DNA of 64,000 bases from Streptomyces cyanogenus (GTDB lineage: Bacteria; Actinomycetota; Actinomycetes; Streptomycetales; Streptomycetaceae), in contig NZ_CP071839.1 in the NCBI RefSeq assembly GCF_017526105.1, positions 868,001 through 932,000 on the forward strand. The letters are read 5' to 3'. The notes under the pieces were generated by a model. It worked only from the letters and a program-made list of their open reading frames with translations. It had not been told where the DNA came from and made no database searches. Positions within the stretch are counted from its first letter, which is position 1, and every line of letters begins with the position of its first letter. Both the position numbers and the translations under genes were made by a program. Positions 17,227 to 25,485 of this stretch are shown here, piece by piece.

Positions 17227-17560
17227 GTGCGGAGGGTGGGGATCGTGGCGGATCCCGGTCTGCCGAGCAAGGCGGCCGCCGCCGTGGTGGAAGCACCAGT
17301 TCATCCAGGCGGCTACCCGGGCGTTCCACCTGGCACAGGGGCGAAGTCCGGTTCGCGGGCGGGTCGGCCGCGGCGTCCAGGCCAGGAGGTCACCCCGGTA
17401 CGCGAGACGGCTACGGGGAAGACGGGATCGACGCCTCGCTCGCCCTGGTCGGACTGCGCGGGCGCCTTCGTCTGCTGCTGGGGACGGTCCGGGCGGACCG
17501 GCCCTGGTCGGCGTCATGGTCGGCCGGCTGCTGCTGAACGCAGGCCCACGATCGAGCCAC
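17227..17560 (+). pseudogene. relic of a Streptomyces membrane protein family
   Basis: A GTG-started frame opens RRVGIVADPGLPSKAAAAV, the N-terminal signature of an actinobacterial membrane protein family I recall as starting V-V-A-D-P-G-L-P. After a degenerate gap, another frame reads GIDASLALVGLRGRLRLLLG and TVRADRPWSA, resembling that family's segment just before its membrane helices. The intervening and C-terminal parts are lost. Identification by eye only. Confidence 0.5.
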
Positions 17561-17641
17561 GACCGCCGAGCAGTCCGGGATATCCGGGCATGCAGGCGGC
17601 GGCGACTGACCTGCCCACCGATCGCACGGCGGGGGCCGGCA

Positions 17642-17794
17642 TCAGGACCCGGGTAGGCGTTCCGGCTCGCCGCCGTCGGCGTCGAACACCTTGGTGAAGG
17701 TGGCCCCGCACCGGCAGCGGGAGTGCTCGATCAGCTCGCCGTCAGCCGACACGCTCAATCCCTGGCTGAGCCGCACGTGCACATGATCACCCAT
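17642..17794 (-). CDS. 50-residue CxC small protein (copy 1)
   Basis: Begins MGDHVHVRLSQGLSVSADGE, contains SRCRCGATFTKVFDADGG and ends LPGS. A paralogue, MGDHVHVRLSQGLSVSEEGE with SRCRCGATWTKVFDTDGG, lies at 60148. The two are about 76% identical with substitutions concentrated at synonymous or conservative sites, good evidence that both are genes despite their length. The CxC pair could bind a metal or form a redox site. The 80 nt upstream are also conserved between copies. Possibly co-transcribed with the zinc-ribbon gene upstream. Function unknown. Confidence 0.75.
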   Translation of the reverse strand: MGDHVHVRLSQGLSVSADGELIEHSRCRCGATFTKVFDADGGEPERLPGS

Positions 17795-17993
17795 GAGGAG
17801 CTGCCTTCCTTGACGTCCCTGATCCGGTCATCGTGGAGGCCGACCGCGCAGACCGGCAATGCCGCAGCTCCCACCTGCCGGTGGGCCGGGGCGCCCATCC
17901 GCAGGGTTCCACCACAGCACCCTGGAAGTCGGCGCGCCGGAGTTCCTGGCGCACGGTGCGCGCCCGCCTTCAAGGGGGCGCGCACCGTCCGGG

Positions 17994-18383
17994 TCACCTG
18001 GAGGGCTCGGCGGTCGGCTGGGCTGCTCGCGTGCCCGGTTGCGGCTGCGGGTGACCGGCGGCGTGCAGCATCGGCGCTGCGTGCCGCTCGGGGCGGTCGG
18101 AACCCTCGGCCGGGACACGGCTGCGCGGCGCCTCGTCGTCACCGGGCAGCGGCACGGGCCGGCGCGCCACCAGGCGTCCGACCCAGCGGCGGCCGCAGTG
18201 CTCGCAGGGCGGGGCGCCCTGCGGCGTGTACGGGGAGGGAACGGCGGTGTTGTCGCGGTAGAAGACCTCCCACTCGGCGTCGAGAGCGTCTCGGTAGCGC
18301 TGCACGTCGTAGTCGACGCTCCAGCGGTGCCAGCACGAGCCGCACGTGAACTCCACACGTTCGACAGCGAGTTCGGTGATCAC
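17994..18383 (-). CDS. zinc-ribbon protein of unknown function
   Basis: 129 residues. MITELAVERVEFTCGSCWHR begins a conserved domain of about 75 residues with two knuckles, CGSC (about 14-17) and CEHC (about 60-63), the latter in PPCEHCGRRWVGRLVARRP, suggesting one bound zinc. The C-terminal 45 residues are low-complexity and probably non-conserved. Common, as I recall, among streptomycete hypothetical proteins near Hsp20 and ANTAR genes. It could act as a small nucleic-acid or protein-binding adaptor; no function is established. Confidence 0.75.
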   Translation of the reverse strand: MITELAVERVEFTCGSCWHRWSVDYDVQRYRDALDAEWEVFYRDNTAVPSPYTPQGAPPCEHCGRRWVGRLVARRPVPLPGDDEAPRSRVPAEGSDRPERHAAPMLHAAGHPQPQPGTRAAQPTAEPSR

Positions 18384-18618
18384 TGCACTGCACCTCCCAT
18401 CCGGTGTACGGGAACTGCCCGGGGTGCCGACAGGGCCACATCGAGGCAGGGGTACACGGGCAGGTCAGAACAGCGTCGCTGCTGTGCAGCAGCCGCTCCC
18501 TCCGCCCTCGTGGGCATATCAGGCACGGCTCCCCCTTACTGCTCCAGCAGCGTCCGTACGGACCTCACCCCGTCGAGAACGTCGACGTCGGCCGGGTCAG
18601 CTCGGACAGGTGCTTCTC

Positions 18619-18641
18619 GGTGTCCGCGCGAAGCGGACACC
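18619..18641. terminator. perfect 9-bp hairpin (terminator or palindromic site)
   Basis: GGTGTCCGC (18619-18627), loop GCGAA, GCGGACACC (18633-18641). No U-tract follows, as is usual in streptomycetes. It lies upstream of the zinc-ribbon gene and of the HAIR-like site, so it may insulate the rightward promoter at 18663 or be a protein site. Confidence 0.4.
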
Positions 18642-18661
18642 TCCCCTATACCCCGCCCAGA

Positions 18662-18691
18662 CTTGACAAGGCAAGACTCAAATTTTATCTC
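18662..18691 (+). promoter_or_regulatory. HAIR-like operator 3 with embedded promoter
   Basis: CTTGACA (18662-18668), 7-nt spacer, ACTCAAA (18676-18682). The left arm contains a perfect -35 TTGACA (18663-18668), followed after 17 nt by TATCTC (18686-18691). It points into the GAF-ANTAR relic, so operator and promoter outlive the gene they served. Confidence 0.6.
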
Positions 18692-18782
18692 AGAGTGGTA
18701 GGCAAGTAGGTTGGAAATCGCGGATCAGGACGGGCGAGGAGGCAGCCGGACGGGCGGGCGCGGGAGCAGGGATCGGACCTGT

Positions 18783-19440
18783 ATGCGCCCCGACACCCGC
18801 GTGGACCCGGCCACGCCGCCCGGTTCGGCGAGGTGCGGGCGGCGTACGGGACGCCGCCCCGGTCCTGCGGGCGGGACTCGGTCCAAGGAGACCCTGGACG
18901 AGATCCCCGCCTCGGCGGTGGAACTCGTCGGGGGCTGCGACGCCGCGGGCATCCTGGCCGTGCGCAGGGGCCGTGCGGTGACGCTGGCAGGGTGCGCGGA
19001 CATCGTGCAAGAGTGCGACCGCCTTCAGGGTGAGCTGGGTGAGGGCCCGTGCTTCGACCTCGCCCGCCAAGGCGGCGGCGAACGCCTGTATCGGATCGCG
19101 GACACGACCCGGCCCCAGCCGGCCTGGCCGCGTTTCACCGCGGCCGTCCGCGAGCTGGGAGTGGTCAGCATGACCGGAGTCCTGCTCTCCACCGACCGGG
19201 GAAAACTTCGGCGCGCTGAATCTCTACTCTCACCAACGGGATGCCCACGGCCTCGCCGATGGCGTGCCGGGACTCGATGGCGTGCTGAAGCTGGTCGATG
19301 GTGCGGGCGCCGGCCAGGGCCACGGCCGCGTGGGAGGCCAGCAGCCAGCCGGCGGATTCGAACTCCTTGGTGAAGATGCCAGGAACATGAAACTGCGCGA
19401 CGTGGCCCAGCGCGTCCGCACCGAGCGACCGGACCGGCTC
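18783..19440 (+). pseudogene. GAF-ANTAR RNA-binding antiterminator, broken by inversion
   Basis: From about 18890 the plus strand encodes a GAF domain: LDEIPASAVELVGGCDAAGI, LGEGPCFDLA, ELGVVSMTGVLLSTDRG. One base gained near 19200 shifts the frame to FGALNLYSHQRDA. The next about 45 residues of the expected protein then appear on the MINUS strand (GIFTKEFESAGWLLASHAAV ... HAIGEAVGI), and the plus strand resumes with ARNMKLRDVAQRV, the end of an ANTAR domain. About 20 ANTAR residues are missing. Such proteins bind nascent RNA hairpins; this copy cannot be functional. Confidence 0.8.
19240..19374 (-). other. inverted internal segment of the GAF-ANTAR gene
   Basis: About 135 nt read in the opposite sense to both flanks. 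Reversing them restores GAF to ANTAR order. TCACCAA (19230-19236) and TTGGTGA (19367-19373) form an inverted repeat at the edges. The exact breakpoints are blurred because GATGCC occurs at both ends (19240 and 19375). Confidence 0.7.
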
Positions 19441-19599
19441 ACGCTAGCCCGTGCGGGATTCGATGTCGCGTCCGCGGGTGCCGCGGAGCGGGCGGGCCTG
19501 AAGGTCCGCCAGGAGCAGGATGCAGGGGTCGTCGGCCGGCTGCCGTCACATGAGCTGGATCCGGTGGGGCGGCAGTCGCGGAGTATGAGGGGATCCGGG

Positions 19600-20077
19600 C
19601 CGCACTGCGCCAGGTGTTGCTGGAGATGTCGGCAGCAGGGTGCCGATCAGTTCCTGTCGGCTGAGCCGGTCGCCGTCCTCGTCCCGGGCGGCCAGGAGTC
19701 AGTCAACTCCTCTCCACACGGCCGGAGTTCCGCCACCCGGCGGGTGTGAACGCGCGGGCGGCCAGGGACCGCAGCCGCCGGTGGTCGGCTCCGTCGGCGG
19801 TGGTCATGCCGGGGAGGGCGAACGTGAGCAACGGCCCGCCCTCGGTGATCCGCCCCTCCCGCAGGGCGGTGAAGTGGCGTGCGCTCTTGGCGACTTCGGG
19901 ATGCTGCAGGAACTCCTTCGGCCCCTCGTGCCCGAGTACGGCCACGCCCTCGACCCCGTCGGGCAGTTCCATCGGGGCCACGGCGCCCTGGCCCAGCAGC
20001 CGCGCGTTGTCGGCGCGCGGGAACCACCGGCAGGGTTCAGGCGGTGGGTGCGGGGTGCGGGCAGGTGGGGTGGCCAC
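19600..20077 (-). pseudogene. cytochrome P450, N-terminal fragment with frameshifts
   Basis: Starts GTG 20077 behind AGGAGG. Reads PCRWFPRADNARLLGQGAVA ... FALPGMTTADGADHRRLRSL, the P450 helix-C region with DHRRLR. A frameshift near 19750 moves the sequence to RRVAELRP, and later frames give ARDEDGDRLSRQELIGTLL, matching the stretch before helix I. The oxygen-binding helix I, ExxR and haem-cysteine loop are absent. About 40% of a P450 remains, so it is non-functional. Confidence 0.8.
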
Positions 20078-20124
20078 GGCTTCCTCCTGACGTTCGCCCG
20101 ACACGACGCTCGATCCTCCCCCCG

Positions 20125-20151
20125 GGGAACAACCCGATCCGGGGATTCGTT
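20125..20151 (+). promoter_or_regulatory. possible ECF-type promoter of the rho paralogue
   Basis: GGGAAC (20125-20130), 18-nt spacer, GTT (20149-20151) resembles SigR/SigE-like promoters (GGAAT or GGAAC with GTT). It would give the rho-like gene a leader of roughly 285 nt. A short motif, so chance occurrence is not excluded. Confidence 0.35.
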
Positions 20152-20444
20152 GAGGCAATCGCGGACACGGCACGCCATCGAGTGGTACCGTGCCGTCAGC
20201 ACTCGTGTACGCCCACCATGGGCGCCGGTGCCGGTTTCCCTTCTCCACGCCGATCCGTCCGCCGTTCTCCGGATGTCCGGCTCGCGGCGCATCGGCTTCC
20301 CAGCACCACCTCAGGACGAGCGTTCTCCGCCGTGACCGAGGTGCCGTTCCCGCCGCCCGGAGGCAGTCGCAGACGCCTCCCGTTCGCGGCCCCACCCCCT
20401 TCTCCGCTCCGCCCGCGACATCCGTCCGCGAAAGGACTCCCACC

Positions 20445-21593
20445 ATGACCACCACACTCGAACACCCTTCCGGGGTCCGGCAGGTCCCGGTCGCCTCGCT
20501 CGTCACCGGTGTCCTCGACATCGACGCGCACGGGAAGGGACACCTGAGGGCCGCGAGCCTCCTCCCCTCCCCCGCCGATCCGCAGGTCGCGCCGGCGCTG
20601 ATCCGCCGCCACGGACTGCGCACGGGCGACCTGGTCGAGGGCGTCCGGGGTGCGCAGCGAGCCCTGACCGAGGTCGCGCGCGTCAACGGGCGCGCCCCCG
20701 CAGAGGCACGCTCCCGACGGAAGTTCCGCGACCTCACTCCGCTCCACCCGCACCTGCGTCTGCGCCTGGAACACCCCGCGTCCGGCCTGGCCGGACGCCT
20801 CACCGACCTGCTCGCGCCGGTCGGCAAGGGCCAGCGCGGCCTCATCGTGGCCCCGCCCAAGAGCGGCAAGACGGTGCTCCTCCAGCAGTTCGCCGCCGCC
20901 GTGGCCGGCAACCACCCCGAGTGCCGGCTGATGGTCCTGCTGCTGGACGAGCGGCCCGAGGAGGTCACCGAGATGCGCCGCTCGGTCCGCGGCGAGGTGT
21001 ACGCCTCCACCTTCGACCGGTCGCCCAAGGAGCACATCGCCCTCGCCGGCCTCGTCATGGAGCGGGCCAAGCGCCTGGTGGAGGCCGGCGAGGACGTCGT
21101 CGTCCTGCTGGACTCGCTGACCCGGCTGTGCCGGGCCCACAACAACGCCTCCGCCGCCGGCGGCCGTACCCTGAGCGGCGGTGTGGACGCCGGTGCGCTG
21201 CTCGGCCCCAAGCGGTTCTTCGGCGCCGCGCGCCAGGCAGAGGAGGGCGGTTCGCTAACCATCCTCGCCACGGTCCTGGTCGACACCGGCTCGCGCGCCG
21301 ACGGCTACTTCTTCGAGGAGCTGAAGAGCACGGGCAACATGGAGCTGCGCCTGGACCGGGAGCTCGCCGGCCGCCGCGTCTTCCCCGCCGTGGACCTCGG
21401 CACGACCGGCACCCGGCGCGAGGAACTCCTCCTCACCCCGGCCGAGTTGACCGCCACGGCCGGTCTGCGCCGTGCCCTGCGCTCCCGGGAGGCCGGGCCG
21501 TCCGCCCTGGAGACCCTCCTGGAGCGGCTGCGCGCCACGCCGGACAACGCCTCGTTCCTGCGGCAGATCCGTCCCACCCTGCCGGCCGGCTGA
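20445..21593 (+). CDS. rho: transcription termination factor Rho paralogue, lacking the N-terminal domain
   Basis: 382 residues, shorter than the housekeeping actinobacterial Rho of 650 or more. The cold-shock RNA-binding fold is about 18-75 (TGVLDIDAHGKGHLRAASLL, then IRRHGLRTGDLVEG), and the RecA-type motor follows: Walker A VAPPKSGKT (about 135-143), LLLDERPEEVTEMRR, Walker B VVVLLDSLTRL, Q-loop LSGGVDAGAL, R-loop GSLTILATVLVDTGSRAD. The RNP motif expected as GFGFLR is GKGHLR, losing its aromatic residue. ATG 20445 has AAAGGA 8 nt upstream. Probably a specialised second Rho; RNA specificity would differ. Confidence 0.93.
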   Translation: MTTTLEHPSGVRQVPVASLVTGVLDIDAHGKGHLRAASLLPSPADPQVAPALIRRHGLRTGDLVEGVRGAQRALTEVARVNGRAPAEARSRRKFRDLTPLHPHLRLRLEHPASGLAGRLTDLLAPVGKGQRGLIVAPPKSGKTVLLQQFAAAVAGNHPECRLMVLLLDERPEEVTEMRRSVRGEVYASTFDRSPKEHIALAGLVMERAKRLVEAGEDVVVLLDSLTRLCRAHNNASAAGGRTLSGGVDAGALLGPKRFFGAARQAEEGGSLTILATVLVDTGSRADGYFFEELKSTGNMELRLDRELAGRRVFPAVDLGTTGTRREELLLTPAELTATAGLRRALRSREAGPSALETLLERLRATPDNASFLRQIRPTLPAG

Positions 21594-21694
21594 CACCCGG
21601 CCCGGGGACGGCCCGGTGCGGCATCCGGGTTGCCCGGCGACCCGAACGGCCCGGGCCGCGTGGTGCTCGCGGACCATCTTCGTACGTTGATCAT

Positions 21695-22867
21695 ATGGTC
21701 ACCGGATTCTGTCATCGCGCGGCTGTGTCGGCCTGCTCCCTCTGTGTGGCGGGTCTGCTGGCACTCACGCCGGCCGCTGCCGCCGCCGGACACCGGGCCG
21801 GGGAGCCCGCTCCGCCGCGCCCCCGGGCCTCGACGCCCGGGCCGTCCCTGCTCTACCGCTCCGGCATCCAGGTCCGGCCGCACCCGGGCACGCCCGCACC
21901 GCCGGAGGTCTCGGCGCTCTCCTGGCTCGTCGCCGACGCGGGCAGCGGGGAGGTGCTGGCGGCGAGCGACGCGCACCGCGAGCTGCCGCCCGCGAGCACC
22001 CTGAAGACCCTCTTCGCGCTCACCGTGCTGCCGGGACTGCCCGGCGAGCAGCAGCACACCGTGCGCTACGAGGAGCTGGCGGACGTCGGCGAGGGCAGCA
22101 GCCTGGTCGGGGTCGAGGAGGGGCACACCTACCAGGTGGCGGACCTGTGGCGCGGGGTCTTCCTCAGCTCCGGCAACGACGCCGTGCACGTGCTCGCCGC
22201 GCTCAGCGGCGGCTGGGAGGCCACGGCCCGCCGGATGCAGGACAAGGCCCGTTCGCTCGGAGCCCTGGACACCCAGGTGGTCTCGCCGGACGGCTACGAC
22301 ACCCCGGGCCAGGTGTCCTCCGCCTACGACCTGGCGGTGTTCGGCCGGGCGGGCCTGCGCAACCCCGACTTCGCCCGGTACTGCGGCACCGCCGAGGCCC
22401 GCTTCCCCGGTGACGGGTCGTCGTACCCCATCGAGAACACCAACCGGCTGCTGACCGGCGAGGACGGCGTGGCGCCGTACCCCGGGCTCATCGGGATCAA
22501 GAACGGCTACACGAGCAACGCGGGCAACACCCTGGTCGCCGCGGCCCGGCGGGGCGGGCGCACCCTCGTCGTGACCGTGCTGAATCCTCAGGCCGGCGGC
22601 GGGTTCACCGTGTACGAGGAGGCCCGTGCCCTGCTCGACTGGGGCTTCGCGGCGGCCGGGCAGGTGGATCCGGTCGGCTCGCTGGACGGGCTGCGCCCGC
22701 CGTCCCGTACTCCGGCGTCGGCGAAGCCGGTGGCGGCGGCCGTGACACCGGACGACGACGGCTCGGACTGGTCCGGCACCGCCGTCGTCGCGGGCCTCAG
22801 CGGGCTCGGCGCGGGAGCCGTGGCCCTGGCGCTGCGGGCCAAGGGAGGCCGGTCGGCCCGTGACTGA
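21695..22867 (+). CDS. D-alanyl-D-alanine carboxypeptidase (peptidase S11)
   Basis: 390 residues. A signal peptide (VSACSLCVAGLLALTPAAAA) leads into the catalytic domain (about 75-325) with SxxK as STLK (about 107-110), SGN as SSGND, and the third motif as KNG in IKNGYTSNAGNT instead of KTG. A C-terminal helix (TAVVAGLSGLGAGAVALAL) anchors it to the outer face of the membrane, so it trims pentapeptide stems of peptidoglycan. ATG 21695 is the first start that gives a proper signal peptide. Followed convergently by a glycosyltransferase gene that overlaps it by 280 nt. Confidence 0.92.
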   Translation: MVTGFCHRAAVSACSLCVAGLLALTPAAAAAGHRAGEPAPPRPRASTPGPSLLYRSGIQVRPHPGTPAPPEVSALSWLVADAGSGEVLAASDAHRELPPASTLKTLFALTVLPGLPGEQQHTVRYEELADVGEGSSLVGVEEGHTYQVADLWRGVFLSSGNDAVHVLAALSGGWEATARRMQDKARSLGALDTQVVSPDGYDTPGQVSSAYDLAVFGRAGLRNPDFARYCGTAEARFPGDGSSYPIENTNRLLTGEDGVAPYPGLIGIKNGYTSNAGNTLVAAARRGGRTLVVTVLNPQAGGGFTVYEEARALLDWGFAAAGQVDPVGSLDGLRPPSRTPASAKPVAAAVTPDDDGSDWSGTAVVAGLSGLGAGAVALALRAKGGRSARD

Positions 22868-23976
22868 CCCGTCGGCAGGCCGAGCAGCAGGCCCAGCGAG
22901 ATCCACGTGTAGGCGTTGCCGCCGAGGAAGCCGCCCGGGCCGGAGGCGTCGTCGGCCCACAGCCACACCACGCTGGTGCACAGCACCGCGTACAGGGCGC
23001 CCGCCGTCCGCGGGTGCCCGGCGCGCAGCAGCACCGCGAAGGACGGCAGCAGCCACACCAGGTGATGCACCCAGGTGATCGGGCTGACCAGGCAGGCCGC
23101 AGCGCCGGTGAGCGCGAACGCCGCCGTCCAGTCGCCGGCCGCGACCGCCCGGCGGCTCCGCCACACCCAGACGCCGAGCGTCAGCAGGACCACCGCCGCC
23201 CACAGGGGGCGGCCGGTCTCGCCGAGGCGGGCCAGCACCCCTTGCAGCGACTGGTTCGACACATAGTCGAGGCGGCCGACCCGGCCGGTGTCCCAGAGTG
23301 CCCCGGTCCAGTAGAAACGGGAGGCCGCCGGGTCGGCCCAGACCGCCAGCGCGGTCGCCGCGGCGGCGACGGCCGTGGCCGTAGCGGCCGCCCGTCGGCG
23401 TCCGGCGAGCAGCAGCAGTACGACGAAGAGGGCGGGCGTGAGCTTCACGGCGGCGGCCAGTCCGATCCCTACGCCCGCCCAGCGGCCCCGGCCGGTCGCC
23501 AGCAGCCGGCAGTCGGCCAGGACCAGGGCGAGCAGCACCGTGTTCACCTGGCCGAAGCTGACGGTGTCGCGCAGCGGCTCGAACAGGGCGAGCAGGCACA
23601 GACACAGCGCCCACCGGTACCAGCCGTGCCGCCGCCGGTCCGGTCCGGCCAGGATCAGCAGGACCACGGCGAGGGCGGCGAGGTTCACCAGGAGGGAGGC
23701 GGCGATCGCGGTGGTCCGGCCCAGCAGGGCCAGCGGCAGCATGGCGACCGCGGCGAACGGCGGATACGTGAAGCCGTACGAGGTGCCCGGCACCCGGTAG
23801 TCGTAGATACGGCCGCCGTGGTGCACCCAGGTGTGCACCGTGCCGTAGTACACGCGCAGGTCGAAGAAGTCCCGCAGCAGTGGCACGGTCGCCGTGAAGG
23901 CCGTCACCGCCACGGCGAGGACGAGCACGGCCAGCAGGCGGCCGCGCTCGGTGCGAGGCCTCGGCGGCGCGCTCAC
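22588..23976 (-). CDS. GT87-family polyprenol-phosphate mannosyltransferase-like membrane protein
   Basis: 462 residues by the open frame, about ten membrane helices. After helix 1 comes the DLRVYYGTVHTWVHHGGRIY loop typical of DUF2029/GT87 enzymes, which transfer mannose from polyprenyl-phosphate on the outer face of the membrane; later VSNQSLQGVLAR and SPITWVHHLVWLLP. GTG 23976 overlaps the upstream gene's stop by 4 nt. The last about 93 codons run antisense through the carboxypeptidase gene and look unlike the family, so the native stop may have been lost. Confidence 0.85.
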   Translation of the reverse strand: MSAPPRPRTERGRLLAVLVLAVAVTAFTATVPLLRDFFDLRVYYGTVHTWVHHGGRIYDYRVPGTSYGFTYPPFAAVAMLPLALLGRTTAIAASLLVNLAALAVVLLILAGPDRRRHGWYRWALCLCLLALFEPLRDTVSFGQVNTVLLALVLADCRLLATGRGRWAGVGIGLAAAVKLTPALFVVLLLLAGRRRAAATATAVAAAATALAVWADPAASRFYWTGALWDTGRVGRLDYVSNQSLQGVLARLGETGRPLWAAVVLLTLGVWVWRSRRAVAAGDWTAAFALTGAAACLVSPITWVHHLVWLLPSFAVLLRAGHPRTAGALYAVLCTSVVWLWADDASGPGGFLGGNAYTWISLGLLLGLPTGQSRADRPPLARSARATAPAPSPLRPATTAVPDQSEPSSSGVTAAATGFADAGVRDGGRSPSSEPTGSTCPAAAKPQSSRARASSYTVNPPPA

Positions 23977-25367
23977 GCCGTGCGTCCCCGCGCCGGCGCC
24001 TGGGCCGTCTGGTGGGCCTGCCACAGGACGACCACGCCGAGCGTGCAGCCGGAGACCGCGAGCACCAGTTGCCCCGGGCCGGCCGGGCCTCCGCTGGGGA
24101 GCACGGCGAGGGCGAGCACCCCCGCGAGGGCGGCCACCCGGCGCCGTACCGAGGTGCTGGGCGCGGCGGCGGCGATGAGGAACAGGCCCCACAGCACGTA
24201 CCAGGGCCGGATCGCCGGGCCGAGGACGGCGACCGTGAGCAGGCTCAGGCCCAGCGCGTACTCCGGCCGGGGGCGCAGCCGCAGCCAGATGAGCAGCACG
24301 GTCACGGCGGTGGCCGCGAGGCCGAGCAGCTGCCAGGCCGGGACGGCCAGCGGGGCCAGGCCGCTGCCGAGGTGGGCGAGCAGGGCGCCGGTGGCGCGGC
24401 CGAGCAGGCTGGTCAGCGCCCAGTTGTGCGGGGAGACCGGGGTGCCCAGGGCGCCGATCCAGCCGTAGCCGGTGCCGGCGAGGGCGGTGGCGGCGACCGT
24501 GGTCCCGGCGGAGACCGCGGCGGTGGTCAGGACGGCCGGCAGCGGGCGGCGGCCGGAACGGACCCCCAGGGCCACGACCGCCGGCAGAGCGAGCGCCGCG
24601 GGTACCTTGACCAGGGCGGCGAGGGTGACCAGGACCGCGCCGACGGCGGGTCTGCGGTCCCGCGCGGCCACCAGGCCGAGCCCCAGCAGGCCGAGCATGA
24701 GGGCGTCGTTGTGGGCGCCTGCGACCAGGTGCAGCAGCACGAGCGGGTTGAGGGCGCCGAGCCACAGCGCGGCGCCCGGGTCGGCGCCGCTGTGCCGGGC
24801 GAGGCGGGGCAGCGCCACCGCCATGAGGGCCACGCCGAGCAGGGCGACCAGGCGCATGCCGAGCAGGCCCGCGGGCACCTCGCCGCGGGTCAGCCCGGAC
24901 AGCGCGGAGGCGACGGCCAGGAAGGCGGGGCCGTAAGGGGCTCCGGTGTGCCGCCACATCGGGGCGACCTCGTCGGCGAGCGGGCCGCCGAGCCGGTCCG
25001 GGCCGTGGGCGTACACGTCGATGTGGGCGTCGACCATGGCGCCCTGCGCGAGGTAGCTGTAGACGTCCCGGCTGAACAGCGGCGGGGCGAGCAGCAGCGG
25101 GGCCGTCCACACGGCCAGCACGAGCAGCAGGGCGCGCGGGGCGGGCGGTTCGGGGCCGCGGACCAGGCGGCCGAGCAGCACCCAGGCCGAGATCAGCAGG
25201 ACGACCCCGAAGTACACCCCCACCAGGCCCAGCGCCGCCTGCGCCGAGGCCGGCGCCAGGAGGTTGCGGACGGGCAGGGCACCGGCCGTCTCACCGCCGA
25301 GCGCGAGGATGGCGGTACCGGCCAGGCCCGTCACCTGGCAGCGGCGGAGATCGACGGGAAATGCCAT
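23973..25367 (-). CDS. mptB: MptB-like alpha-1,6-mannosyltransferase (polyprenol phosphomannose-dependent)
   Basis: 464 residues with about twelve membrane helices. Diagnostic are PPLFSRDVYSYLAQGAMVD, where the first extracytoplasmic Asp is catalytic in GT-C enzymes, GAPYGPAF, and GAHNDALMLGLLGLGL. This matches MptA/MptB-type enzymes of mannan or lipoglycan synthesis. ATG 25367 is preferred; GTG 25376 is possible. Translationally coupled (4-nt overlap) to the following GT87 gene, so the two probably extend the same polymer. Confidence 0.88.
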   Translation of the reverse strand: MAFPVDLRRCQVTGLAGTAILALGGETAGALPVRNLLAPASAQAALGLVGVYFGVVLLISAWVLLGRLVRGPEPPAPRALLLVLAVWTAPLLLAPPLFSRDVYSYLAQGAMVDAHIDVYAHGPDRLGGPLADEVAPMWRHTGAPYGPAFLAVASALSGLTRGEVPAGLLGMRLVALLGVALMAVALPRLARHSGADPGAALWLGALNPLVLLHLVAGAHNDALMLGLLGLGLVAARDRRPAVGAVLVTLAALVKVPAALALPAVVALGVRSGRRPLPAVLTTAAVSAGTTVAATALAGTGYGWIGALGTPVSPHNWALTSLLGRATGALLAHLGSGLAPLAVPAWQLLGLAATAVTVLLIWLRLRPRPEYALGLSLLTVAVLGPAIRPWYVLWGLFLIAAAAPSTSVRRRVAALAGVLALAVLPSGGPAGPGQLVLAVSGCTLGVVVLWQAHQTAQAPARGRTA

Positions 25368-25485
25368 GGCCAACACCGGGTCAGCCTGTCGATGCCGGGT
25401 GGCCGGAAGACGACGACAGTCCTGCCGGGCGGGGGCCGGGGTGTGACCGGAGCGTAGTGCGTCCCGGCCGGACGCGGTGCCGCCC

